From positions 65,027,557 to 65,091,556 of the forward strand of contig NC_057921.1 of the NCBI RefSeq assembly GCF_018873765.1: a DNA stretch of 64,000 nucleotides, in the 5' to 3' direction. Shown in pieces: positions 17,981 through 29,200 of this stretch (positions within the stretch are counted from its first letter, which is position 1; every line of letters starts with the position of its first letter). The notes beneath the pieces are model-generated. The model had not been told where the DNA came from and did not search any database. It saw nothing but the letters and a program-made list of their open reading frames with translations. The stretch comes from Telopea speciosissima. Its lineage: Eukaryota > Streptophyta > Magnoliopsida > Proteales > Proteaceae. Made by a program: the position numbers and the translations under genes.

Positions 17981-18143
17981 GAATTTAGCTCATCTCCAGG
18001 GTGCCCAACACGCCCAGGGTGTTGTCAGCCATTGGGTTGTGCCGCACACATCTTGAGGGGTGCACCAAGATGTGTGCGGTATAACTCAACCGTTGGATGC
18101 CCCCTAATAGCACCCTGGGTGCTGAGCTCCCTGAAGACGATCT
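17981..18143. mobile_element. Foldback MITE, copy 1 of a two-copy family
   Basis: Shares the motifs GAATTTAGCTC, TCTCCAG, CACGCCCAGGGTG, CGCACACATC, AACCGTTGGATGCCCC and GCTGAGCTCCCTG in the same order with the copy at 60501-60668. The halves are inverted copies centred on CACACATCTTG...CAAGATGTGTG. No reliable TSD at this copy. Confidence 0.65.
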
Positions 18144-19019
18144 TGATCCTCAGACCAATAGAAGCATAGGAGGAGTAAGAGCGTCAATTAAGACGGTTCT
18201 TATTGGATCTCGGTCCCAATAATCATTATTTTTTCTTGGTAATTCTGGAAGAAACTTTTATAAGTTACTACTATGAAATGATTTTATAATTCTCTTGGAT
18301 TCCATTTGTACAAGAGAACCTGAACTGGACTTCCTAACCACCAGACCAAGGGTGATTTCTCTGAATTCGCTCAGATCGACCCGACCCGACCCGACCCAAT
18401 AATCGCCAGTGGCTAACCTCACAAGTCAATGTACTCTCTGTTTCTTGGGTTTATACGGTGCAATGGTGCAGCGAATCTTACCGTTTTCCAGTCTTCCTTG
18501 TGAGCGACGTTGTACGAAATCGTAAAGGTTATCCGTAAATCCACCCAAAGGAATAAAAAAAGGCATGCGTATCTTAGTTTTCTTGGAAAAGTTTCGCTAG
18601 AGTAAGCTGTATGCACAATACGTTTCCTTTTCTACAACGGTCTACTCTACTGTCTCTGTCTAGTCTAGGGTACCCTTGTCCATGCCTATAGTCCGTTGAC
18701 TCTTTTGTCCTCCATGTGGCCTCCACTCATAACTCGTGAGGCTGTCAAAGAGAATCCTAAAACAAACAGGAGTACAGGACACTATGTAGTATTAAAAGGA
18801 GTTGTTTCTTGGAAGTGGGACTACCACAAGAAAAAATCATTTCTGGGAATGTTTTATAGGTCTAAAACACCATGGACAAGAAAATCAAATGATTATTTTG
18901 ATTACAAGATTTAACCAATCTAAAATGTTTTTAATTAATAACTAATAATCTCTTGAATGGGATCCATTGACCTTATTATCGTGGAGCTCTCATAAATCAT
19001 TGGGTTCCATTTTCTGGTA

Positions 19020-19640
19020 TCGATTATGGTTTGAGGTACGGGTGCAAGTTTGGCCCTAACGGTCCGAGCTTGCCCTGAGCTTGATCAGGATTTGGGTTAA
19101 GATATTTTGCCACTGAGGGCGGGTCAGGATTGAAAATTTATGACTCTAAGTTAGAATAGGTTGAGGCCTCAGACTGAGTCCGGACTGGCCCAACCCGACC
19201 CTGTTGCAGTAGTTGTTTGAGGCATCTTATGCCTCCCAAGAACCCTAGAATCGGTTGTAAGAACTAAAAACACAATACTTCTAGGGTTTTTAGGCGTGAA
19301 TTACCTATATCGGATCGGTGAGAATTAGGATCGGCCATGGTCAATTCTGATTTGAATCGGTGAATTTATTGATCCAATTCCCGATTCTTACAATACTGGT
19401 TGAATCTGCCCGATCCTAACTCTTTCCGATTTAAATTGAACTCTTAGTGCCGGAGCAGTATCAAGGTTCAAATAAGTGGAATCAACAATGAGACCTGCCT
19501 CGACAATCGAAATTGTTTGAAAAAAGGGCCGGAATCAACTTTAATCCTAAAAACCCATTCTGAATCGGCAAGAATGGGGATCGGACTCGGATGATTCAAC
19601 ACTTCCGATTCCATTTTTTCAAAAGTGAGTGGGACACGGC
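19020..19640. repeat. GATCGG/GATTC-rich degenerate repeat cluster
   Basis: About 600 bp dominated by GATCGG, GAATCGG, GATCCAATTCCCGATTC-like words and their complements, including CCCGACCC runs. It resembles the clusters at 21440-22020 and 22610-23230. No coding potential. It ends about 230 bp upstream of the lectin start codon. Confidence 0.5.
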
Positions 19641-19872
19641 CACTTTGGGTAGAGAATCTTTATTGCCCCCTGCTTTTGGTCATTAGCCTGCTTTTGCTCT
19701 AATTTCTAATCCCATTGTCAGCAGCCACTGATAAAAGCGCATCAGAGACGATTCGCAAAAATTGGTAAAAAAGATAATCCCAACTCACTAATGCCACACT
19801 CTCCTCCACTCCACTCCTCAGAAACCCTAGTTTGGAAGAAGCAGAGCAGAATCGAGCGAAAACATTGCGACA

Positions 19873-20952
19873 ATGGCGACCTTCCCCATCTCCAGGTACT
19901 CTCTGTCCATCGCATTTCTCGTTTTCTCTTTTGTAACCCAAGCTGCAAGTCTGGAGCTCTCTTTTTCACTCAAGAGATTCGATAAACACCAAAACCTTGA
20001 TTCCGATATCGCTCTGTTCGGAGATGCCCAGATCGTTGATGGCGATTCTTCGGTTAAGATCACTCGTCCTTCAGTTACCAGCGCTGGGAGGCTCATCTAC
20101 AAGAAACGGATTAGTTTCATTGGAGGAGATGGAAGAAAGCCAATGTCTTTCTCCACACACTTCTCTTTCTCGATTTCTCGTGAAAATGGTGATGGACTTG
20201 CTTTCGTCATTCTTCCGACTAGTTTTCCTACAGATTTGTTCGATGGAAGCTCCTTTGGGCTTACTCCAGGATTGGAGAAGAGAGGAACAAGATTTCTGGC
20301 GATTGAATTCGATACCTCTATGGATACCAAGCTTGGAGATCCAAACGGGAACCATATTGGGGTCGATGTTGGTAGCCTCGTATCTGCAAAAGTAAAAAAT
20401 GTTTCTTCCGTCAATCTTGTGCTGAACAGTGGAAAGAAATTGTACTCATGGATCGATTATGATGCCAAAATCAAAAAATTGGAAGTTAGATTGAGTGATT
20501 CAGGTGATGTTAGACCATCTGTTCCACTCCTCTCTTATGGAATCGATCTTTCAGAGATGTGGAAAGAGGAAGATGTGTTTGTGGGTATCAGCTCGTCCAG
20601 CGGGAATTCTTCTCAGACTGCCAGTGTATATTCTTGGAGCTTTAGTTTAAGAAGTATACCAAGTTGGTTACATTCGCAACCAGTGGATCCTCGAGTCTAT
20701 GCTAACCCCAGTAAGCTTCCAGTAGTCCACAAAAGAAGTACTTGCTTCTTAAGGATTCTTGCTGGACTAATATTCGGAACTTGCTGTGGAGCATTGGCTG
20801 CGTTTATAGCGATGTTTGTTTGGACAATTTATGCGAATCGGCGCCGCCCATCAGTCGTGCCAGTAGAGTTTCCTGTTCATCCTGTGGAATTTGCTTATGA
20901 AAAGATTAAAGTCGCTGTAGTAAAACCCACCAAAGATGGTAGTAACAACTAA
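19873..20952 (+). CDS. L-type (legume) lectin-domain membrane protein without kinase, 359 aa
   Basis: Single-exon secreted/membrane lectin expected at the plasma membrane facing the wall. Residues 1-26 form a signal peptide (hydrophobic SIAFLVFSFVTQAA). The legume-lectin fold covers about 27-262: GDGLAF (D107, carbohydrate-pocket Asp), FLAIEFDT (E145, D147) and DPNGNHIGVDV (D156, H161) are the Ca2+/Mn2+ loop positions. A membrane segment spans about 292-320, followed by a basic stop-transfer ANRRR and a cytosolic tail of about 35 residues. There is no kinase domain: the frame stops at TAA (20952) and I see no kinase exon in the next 5 kb. It resembles kinase-less relatives of lectin receptor kinases (clade VIII-like, At3g09190-type). 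The ATG at 19873 is the one giving a signal peptide. Usual length for kinase-less members is about 340-360 aa, so it looks complete. Confidence 0.88.
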   Translation: MATFPISRYSLSIAFLVFSFVTQAASLELSFSLKRFDKHQNLDSDIALFGDAQIVDGDSSVKITRPSVTSAGRLIYKKRISFIGGDGRKPMSFSTHFSFSISRENGDGLAFVILPTSFPTDLFDGSSFGLTPGLEKRGTRFLAIEFDTSMDTKLGDPNGNHIGVDVGSLVSAKVKNVSSVNLVLNSGKKLYSWIDYDAKIKKLEVRLSDSGDVRPSVPLLSYGIDLSEMWKEEDVFVGISSSSGNSSQTASVYSWSFSLRSIPSWLHSQPVDPRVYANPSKLPVVHKRSTCFLRILAGLIFGTCCGALAAFIAMFVWTIYANRRRPSVVPVEFPVHPVEFAYEKIKVAVVKPTKDGSNN

Positions 20953-21439
20953 AGGGTTTTGGATTTCTGTTGGGATTGGGATTTAAGATTTGGGATTTGG
21001 GATGTTCTTGTTGTAAATTTATCTTCTTCTCTACTTGTATTTTCCCCTGTGATTTTGTGTGGTCAAACTGAAAAAGGCAGAGTAGTTCCTGTTACATATT
21101 ATAGTGAATGCAGGGTAGTGATACACAGTTCTTAGTTGGAAATGTTTGTGTTATCTATTTATTTATTTATTTATTTATTTTTTGGGGTGGGGTGGGGTGG
21201 GGTGGGGTGGGGGTGTTGGGTATTAAAATCCTCCGGCAGCGGCGGTGCACATCTAACGGTACAACAGAAGCCATCCTGATTTGGGGGTGGGGGATGGTGG
21301 TGGTGTGAAATTAAGGCTTTGTGTAGCTATTTCACCAACATCATGATTACAATCTGGATTGCTAGTATGAGAAATCTCATTTTATGCTTCCTGCTTAAAG
21401 CTGAACCAACTGTAAGTATGAGACACAGTCAAAGGTTTA

Positions 21440-22020
21440 TAACCGCGAATTGGATCCTAATTGCTTGGCTGACTGATCGGTCTAGATCGGTGAAAAATCA
21501 ACCGGAATCAGTGAAAACAAGTCCCACATGGTTTGTAATTTTGGATTGTATTGGTCAAAATCGTCCAAATCAGATTGGTATTGGCCTAAACCCATCTTGA
21601 ATAATGATCGCTTTTGCCCGATATTAGTGGATTGTTCCTTAGATCGGTTATATTAATCATTACGATTCCAAAATGATTTGTAATCTTGGGATTAGATCGG
21701 ATTAGAATTGTCTGTGGGTTTTTTTATTATTTATTTTTAGTTTTTAAAATTTTTTAATATTTTCGTATTAGCTTATAGTTGAATCGATCCAGCAAAATCC
21801 GATTTTTGGTCATTTTTACTCATACAGACCTATTTTGACCGATCTGCATTGATGTCAGATCGGTATTGGCCTTGATCGCCGATCCTGGTATTAAAAACCA
21901 TGGTCTCAATCCAAGTTTTCGTACAAGGATCGGATGAGCTGGAGTGACCGGAATCAATATCCACCTTGGCTGATTCCGTCCAGCCGATTCTAACCCGATT
22001 CTTGAAACCCTTGGATACAC
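21440..22020. repeat. GATCGG/GATTC-rich degenerate repeat cluster
   Basis: Dense GATCGG, CCGATTC and GATTGG words with both orientations intermixed, broken by an AT-rich segment near 21720-21770. It ends CCGATTCTTGAAACCCTTGG, the terminal phrase seen in other members. Probably more than one element inserted side by side. Confidence 0.5.
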
Positions 22021-22609
22021 TAGTAATTGCAATCCTCTTTTTATACCTTTCGCATTTTGCAGGTCAGGTTGTCTTAGTTCTTTTGAGCATTAGCTGAAAA
22101 GGGTAATCAAGATTACAAGAATTGGGGTGTAATGGATTATGAGCTACCATGGATGGGTATGCAAAGATGCATTTAGATTTGGTTAGTTTCGGAACTGAAA
22201 GATGCTTATTAGGAAATTGCATGGAAAACATATACATGCGTTCAAAATTACTATCTTAAGGCACAGATTACCTTTTTTTTTTGTAACATTACAAGTGAGA
22301 CCACCTTATTCTTTTGGACCGAATAAAATGGAGGGAAATAGAATGCCACCCCTGCGCCCAGAAACAGGGGCACGTGTAATGACCGCCGCACCCTAGACAA
22401 TATGCTTTAGATCTGAAGACAGTGATAACAACATACATGGCTACATGCCCATCTGCAAACAATTGGTCGTCACTCTCATCAAGGATCTTCTTGTCGATGA
22501 GATAACATTTTTATTTGTTTTTCTTTTTTTGAGGGGTGGTTGTGGTTGGGAGAGAATTGGGGCTGGGGTACTGAACAGTAACAATTTCCATGGAAGAGGA
22601 TGTTCCTAC

Positions 22610-23230
22610 AATCAGGTTAGAGGAATCGTGATCAGATCGGTGGAATCGGCCAATTTGAATTGGAATTGGAAGAGACTAACCCCAGTGTCGATCGGTTTAG
22701 ATTGGCATTTCTAAGGTATTTTGGGCCAATTCTTGCTGAAAATCTTGATTGATTCGAGATGGTTCTTGCCGATTCGGAATCAAATTGAAGTCAATGGCAA
22801 CTGATTCCAATGTCAATTTCAATCTCTTGAACCATGCCTACAATTGAGAAAGAACATACCAAAATGATCATTCTATATATTGATCTTCCAACTCAGACTG
22901 TCCTTGTTCATGCCATGAGGAATTCAAATTGAATCGGACCAGAATTGGCTGGTTCCGAATCCAATTCTGATTGTACTTGATTTTTAGGATTCAGGCCATC
23001 CTGGGTCGGAAAATTCTGCATGATTTTGATTGAATCGAATTCCATGAAGGCTAATTATATTGTCGATTCTTCTCACTTGAATAGTTTGAACTAAATGATT
23101 TAGTTCACGGTATCAGTGCCGGTGTACCAATATCGATATTGATCAGCCTTTGATCCGGTATTAATGAGGTATACAGATGGGTCGATACTGCCGATCTAAT
23201 ACCGATTCCTAAATCCATAGTTAAACCATG
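22610..23230. repeat. GATCGG and TATCGAT-type degenerate repeats
   Basis: The first part (22620-23060) is GATTC/GATCGG-rich. The second (23090-23230) is built from GATATCGAT, GGTATC and CCGATC words and ends near AACCATGCC, like the 59170-59360 member that ends TTGAACCATG. The two sub-styles may be related families. Confidence 0.45.
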
Positions 23231-24854
23231 CCTGCGAATTGTGATGGAGGAGAAAAGATTTTTTTTCTTTTTAAAAAATAAGGAGAAAAGGTGTAAACAA
23301 TAAACATCCGTACTCGGCTACTCCCTACTCCCTAGTGACTGGAATGGGGTAATTTGTTTTGTTGGGGTTTAAACCGTAAATTTGACTCCTGGAAGGGTTT
23401 TTTTTTTTTTTGTTTTTAAGTTGATTTCAACTTCAAGTTTCTCCGCTGGCCGGGACTTGAATTTAAACAAAATTTAAATAGAGCCATCGGTTTGTGGCTT
23501 TCGAATTATCGTATATGCTATTCTTTTCAATAGTCTTGAGTTGTTCGTGGAGCTTTTACTATAAAACTCAGTCTTTGCTCCTTTTCGAAAGGTTCATGTA
23601 ATCTGTTGGATTCACAGAATAGATGATTTTCGCAGATCTCCGACCTCTTCGATTGTTCTTCAATTGCCATTGTTGTAAGTTTGAAGGCTATTAGCTAAGT
23701 TGCTTTCTTCCAATCCCTTACACTCTGCATTATTACGAATTATTTTCCTTTTTTGTTTTATATCGTTATATATAGTATTCATTGCTCTTTAATCTTTATT
23801 GCAATTTTTTTTTAAAGTCGTCATCGCAGATACTAGTGGTGCGCGAAAATTTTTCATGAGTCGTTGTGAATCTGATTGCTTTTAGCTGGTTTTCTTCATT
23901 CTCGATCTCTGCTTGTTATTTCCTGTAAGTCATAGTTGAATTATTTTATTAAATCTTGATTGATTGATTGTACATGAGCTTGTTATGAACTTATTTTGAT
24001 TCCCTTCCGTCTCTTCACCTGCGCCTTCCTCCCGTTAGTGGTTGATCTATCTTAACCGATCTTTCATGTTTACGTAACTGCAACATTCGTCGTCTCAATC
24101 AGTTAAAATCAAAGTGATTATTGATCAGAGCATGAAGGTGCGAATGAAGTTCTTTATTCTTTTGAGTTCAGATCAATAGCATGAAGGTGCTCTTCGAACT
24201 TATGTATTGCTTTTCCTGATTAAAACTGTTAATCTCGTTAACATATGATGCACCTTTTACCTCTGTTTATGAGCCTTACTTTGTTTTCCCCTGTTTTATC
24301 TCGAACTTTTCCTGTTCTTAGATCGATGAAGTCATACTTGTTCTAAAAGCATGTAAACTGGCTCTTATGCCTCTTCTTCCTTCTTGTTTTTATGGATCAG
24401 ATAGCAGTAAGTCCACTTAAATCTAAATGCTGCTTGAGAGGATGATACAGTTTTGTGATTCCCATATTAAATCGGAAGTTATAAGGACTAGAAGTTTGTA
24501 AATTACCTATTCTTCCTTTTTTTGGCCAGAAATTAGTGATAAGATTTTGTTTGAACTGTATTCTCTTCTCGCTTAGTTTTTGAATCTTCTTGTCATCAAC
24601 TTTATCCCCAGTAAATTACCAAGTACAGGTGAACTTACTGCTAATTTCCGATGGTTTTTACACATAAAGGCATATACCTCTTTTTGTGATGAAATTGCAT
24701 TTCTCGTCTTAAAATTGATTATCAGATCAAATATAGTACCAATACATTTTGTTTCTTGTGAAGCTCTATGGGGATATTTCATTCATTTTCCTTAGCTGAA
24801 AGTCTGAAACATGGAAAAAACTGTGCTGAATTCAAAATTCTCACAGGACGAGAA

Positions 24855-24856
24855 CT

Positions 24857-24893
<37 letters not shown>
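24855..24893. repeat. (GA)n microsatellite
   Basis: About 19 uninterrupted GA units. Confidence 0.95.
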
Positions 24894-24895
<2 letters not shown>

Positions 24896-25250
24896 CAATC
24901 CTCACATAAATCTCCCCGAACTTAGGAATTTCATTGCGACCACATTAGATGAAGGCCACTATTGAATTCCTCATCTGGATCGTCACTCATGCAGTCATGC
25001 TCAACTACTACGAGAGCTCTCAGTCGAGCAAACGGAGTTGATGCTGGACTTTGAAAAAGAGCCGTCAGAATAGACGGCAGCGTTGACGTTGGGGTTTAGG
25101 GTCTAGGCTTATCCTTGCAATGCTTAATGGTGAAGGAGACTGAGGAAGGCTTATCAACGATGGTTTTCATCATCACCATCTGCCACCGTCAATGAATCGC
25201 TGTTCTTCCCGTTGGAAGACTGATGGTTTCACTCCAACCTTCAATGGAGA

Positions 25251-25570
25251 CCCGTTTGCTTACCTGGAGCTGGTGGCGTGCCCAACCCCCACCCATTTAT
25301 AAACTACTATGTTTGTAATCCCTTTATATTCTACCCAAAAAGCAAAAAAAAAACAAAACGAAATTTTTTGTAAACACCGAATTTTGTCAACCAAGTAATT
25401 TTCTACAATGTTAAACTTTATCATTTTTTTCCTCCCACCCCATTTGCTTACCTGGAGCGGGTGGCATGCCCAACCCCTCCTATTTATAACCTACTATGTT
25501 TGTAAATACTGAATTTTGTTAACCAAGTAATCTTCTACAATGTTATACTCAAACTTTCATTATTTTTTTC
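25251..25570. repeat. Imperfect tandem duplication, unit 130-180 bp
   Basis: Copy 1 (about 25251-25425) and copy 2 (about 25440-25560) share TTTGCTTACCTGGAGC, GTGGC.TGCCCAACCCC, ATTTATAA.CTACTATG and ATTTTGT.AACCAAGTAAT in the same order. Copy 1 has an extra A-rich segment of about 50 bp. Non-coding. Confidence 0.8.
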
Positions 25571-25782
25571 GTTCTTCCTCATATTTTTTGATATATTATG
25601 AAAATTTATTAATTTCCGTAAATAGTAAATATTACAGTTTTTTGTCATATGCCCAAATATGTCTAACGCCTGTATTTACCCCGACTCCAAATTTACTCTG
25701 ATCTGAAAGAAATATGCTATGCCCATAATTGAACTTCACAGGTTTTCTCTTTCCGTGGTTCTAAAGACTTGACTTTCAGGCG

Positions 25783-25806
25783 CGCACACACACACACACA
25801 CACACA
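25783..25806. repeat. (CA)n microsatellite
   Basis: About a dozen CA units. Confidence 0.95.
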
Positions 25807-26260
25807 TACACAGGAATGTTAAATTTAATACTGTAATTTAAAAGAGAATTCTGTCAAACAATTACTCCAATTAGGTCAACCCAATAACAACTGCATTTTT
25901 GCATAACATCAGGACACCTCACACTTTACATATAACCACATGTCCCATAATCTTCTGGTTTGTTCTTCCCTCTCCCCACAATGAGCTTCCTTCAAAGGTT
26001 TGATGGAAAATTGTAAACATTTACAGTTGAGAACTTCCGTTGCATTTCTCGAATTGCATCAACCATCGCATCTCTACAAGTAAGAAATCCAGGGAGGCGG
26101 AGGTGCTGGCATTTGTCTGGGACCCTCATGGATTACTCCGACACTAAATGCAGTGGGTTCCCCGGAATGAGGTAGCTGAACTTCAAAATAATGTCGATAA
26201 TTTTTTTCCGCAAACAACTCGGATCTGTAAAGATCAAAAAATTATGCTGTGGATGGTTCA

Positions 26261-29200
26261 TCATAGTCTACCAAGTGGTGACTCCATGGAATGGTCATCC
26301 ACCAGCCAGAGCCCAAAATCATGAAACCGCTTTATCTTCTTCTCAAAACCTGTGATGTAATTATTGTGAACAATGGCTTGCAATCCTTTGGTTTGTTGTA
26401 CCCATGTCTGGTTCTTGAAATATAAACCCCCTGATGGGAATGCAACCTGAGGTAACAGATACAGATCCACCTGCACCAAATTATCACATTTACTCAGTAA
26501 GATCAGTCCAATGCAATAATTCCTTGTAGACTATAATTCAGTTTACAAGGCTTGGTTTGGATCATAAGAGTCCAAACAGCAGCAATGTCATGGCCTGTTG
26601 TCACATTGGTTGTTGCTAACCTAATGAAATATGTGATGGAGGTTGCTCACATTTCCAATACAAACATCTGAATCAAACTGGAAATTTCAAACTCCACAAA
26701 TCTAGGTGGTCTCGGTTTCAATTGGTTGCAGAAATTGGAGCATAAATATTGGGGATGAAATTCCCATGGAGTGAAGCTCAAGTATCTACAAATTATCTAA
26801 CAGGAATCCAACAATTCCTGGCTGTTTGGATTCTTGCAATTCAAAGAGCCTAACCATATCTATAATCTATGTAAGCAAGGGAGTCCCTAAACATGCTATG
26901 CAGAAGGGCACAACCAATCATAAGATGTGCAAGGGCTGCACAAAGAGTAAGTAGGTCAAACATCATAATTACATCGGAATATTTTGCCATTCCATTTCTT
27001 CCATATGTTCAACCGGTTAGAAAGTATTAAAGCAGGTCTCGCATCAACATACAAGAGATTTTATGAACCTAATCAATAATATGTATATTATTAGGTTCTA
27101 AAATCTATGACCAAGACAGCAAAAGGAGAAGGAACGCACCTGCCCAGCAGTTCTGTTTAAAGCCCAGTTGAATGCTGGCTGATCATTGGACTTTCTTGTT
27201 TTTGACCACGGCTGATCTTGAAGTTCTTCAATCCACTTTCTCATAACTTGTTTGGCTCCATTAGTTGGGTGCATGAAAATCATACAGCTGCAAATGTAAG
27301 TACGCCCTTTCTTCCCAGGAGCTGGCAATTCATGAGGATGGTTCAAAGGTTTCACCTATTTTGCCAAGAGAAACAAATATTCATTAATTGTATTACTAAG
27401 ACAATACTACCCCAGGAAGAGCAAATTGGACTATCACTTTATTTTATTTGGCGGGGGGGAGTTTAGAGTTACCAACACATTTACAGTGATGCCCCAGAAA
27501 AAATGAAAGTTTTGTAATCATGATTGTGTAATCTACCTAAAACTCTTACCATATTTGGTAAATTTACCTTTTCAGATCAAAGGAATTTGATTACAAAGTA
27601 AAGTGAAATTTATATGTTTTGGTGTTGGTTACACTATCAAGTGAGGTAATAATTACAAAATTTTCACTTTAGTATTGATTTAATTGCACTTCCCTTCTCT
27701 TTATTTTCCTATCAACCAAATGGAGTCTTGAGTGAATTAGCTTTCAAATGTGATGGTCATACATACAACACAGTCATGCAGGTGTGTCTAGCAGTTGAAG
27801 GATCCCATGTAGATATCTTATGTGTGCGGTACATTAGTGATTAGCAGCTGAAAAGGACCATAAAAGGAGGTAAAGCTTTCAAGTCATCCTGGCCTAAAGG
27901 TTGATATTCTCGTGGGTAGTGCATGGAAAACCATGCTACACGGCTAAAGTAACAGCCCCATCAGAATTTCAAATTTGGTGATCTCCATATCTGAGATCCC
28001 TGAGTCAGTACTAAAATTCTCAACATTTTCATTCTGTGAAAGTCGTAAATCTTACTAGATAAAATGTACCTATGATGTTAACAGAATTGTTTAAAAGCCC
28101 AAGAATGTAGAAGCTGTAATGAGCATTGAGAAACAGAAACCAAGAAAAGGTCAATGAAATAAGTATAACTTGCATCATTTGAAGCAATTTAAAGAAGATG
28201 GCAGTGTATGAGAGAGTAACACTTGCTTTGGTGGCATGCAATGAAGCAACCATTATAGAAGACATGGACAAAATTTTGAAATGTGGCAGCTGCTGTCTGC
28301 GTTTCTAGACTTGGTTCCTGTTAACTGTAATTTCATTGTTTCAATGTGGGGAGAAATAACATGGAATTTCCAATTCAAACAGTAATGGAAGGACATGCCT
28401 AAGACTGTAGAGATTTCTACAGCAAGGGGATATACCCTGAGGAAATTAGCTGAATTGAGGAATAACAGTTGAAGGAAATTCAGAGGGTTGATAGGGGAAG
28501 AGATTCATTATGTCGCTGGAGGAGATATTGCAGCCTGGGTGTGGGCGCTGTGGAACAACTGGTCAATAATAAAATAGCCATTTAGCTAGTGACTGCCTCT
28601 TTTCAACTCGTTGCAGTGATTTTGCAGAGTTCCGTGCATAGATGGGAAGATTCTCATGGATAGGGTTACTGGAAGGAATTTGAGCGTGCCTAAACACCTA
28701 AGACAGGTGGTAGGTGGAGGATGATGGCATCAACATTGGGGTGCAGATAGGTTATTTTTTGAGATCTTACCTAGTAATATCACCAAAGTAAGGCTGTATC
28801 ATGATGGCCTATTCCTAGTGTTCGTCATGAGTTCCATAGCTTGATTACCTTCTACAAAAGGTCAAGTAAGAACTTCAATACTATTAGTTATAATTCTTCC
28901 ATTGTATGAAGAAAGGGCAGTCTGCATGGACAAAGGAATGAACTACAACATTTAAAGCAATCAAGAGAGGCTAATGTGAAATTATGGTCTTGTACCTTCC
29001 AGATTCCAACTAAAGTGTTTGATGCCTCAGACATTAACATGGGCAATGTTCTTAGGTAGGACAAATAACCTTGCTATCAGTAAAGTAATAGATGAGAATA
29101 TGTACATTTTGAGGCTGGGGAATCTTTATTATAATTAGTTTAAAATTTTTAGTAAATTTGTTTTTCTGATAATGAATTGTACTAAGATTAATAAGTCTAA

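Larger units (their letters stand above)
14455..19872. other. Intergenic region between CDPK and lectin gene; MITEs and degenerate repeats
   Basis: I see no exon structure on either strand. Contents: the CDPK 3' flank with an A-run near 14905; an A-run followed by a foldback MITE at 15611-15769; GATCGG/GATTC-type repeats at about 16570-16800 and 19020-19640; a foldback MITE at about 17981-18143; and a short GACCC microsatellite near 18378-18398. Open frames here lack family motifs, splice-consistent neighbours or codon texture. The last 250 bases are the lectin promoter and 5'UTR. Confidence 0.6.
20953..26260. other. Intergenic region between convergent lectin and GT77 genes
   Basis: No supported coding exon. 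Contents: lectin 3'UTR; an ATTT run followed by GGGGT repeats at 21155-21212; GATCGG-type repeats at 21440-22020 and 22610-23230; a stretch 23380-24800 with a TATA-like CTATAAAA at 23558 and CT-rich sequence but no ORF of note; a (GA)n run at 24855-24893; a tandem duplication at 25251-25570; a (CA)n run at 25783-25806; then the 3'UTR of the GT77 gene. The TATA-like stretch could start a non-coding transcript, but nothing further supports it. Confidence 0.55.

Noticed and set aside
22330-22390. Possible MITE shared with 35510-35670 (GAATGCCACC, GCCCAGA.ACA)
   Set aside because: Only short shared blocks and no definable ends; too weak to annotate as a family.
24680-24800. Possible C/D snoRNA (GTGATGA near 24684, CTGA near 24796)
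   Set aside because: The boxes are about 110 bases apart, no terminal stem or guide complementarity is visible, and such short boxes occur by chance.
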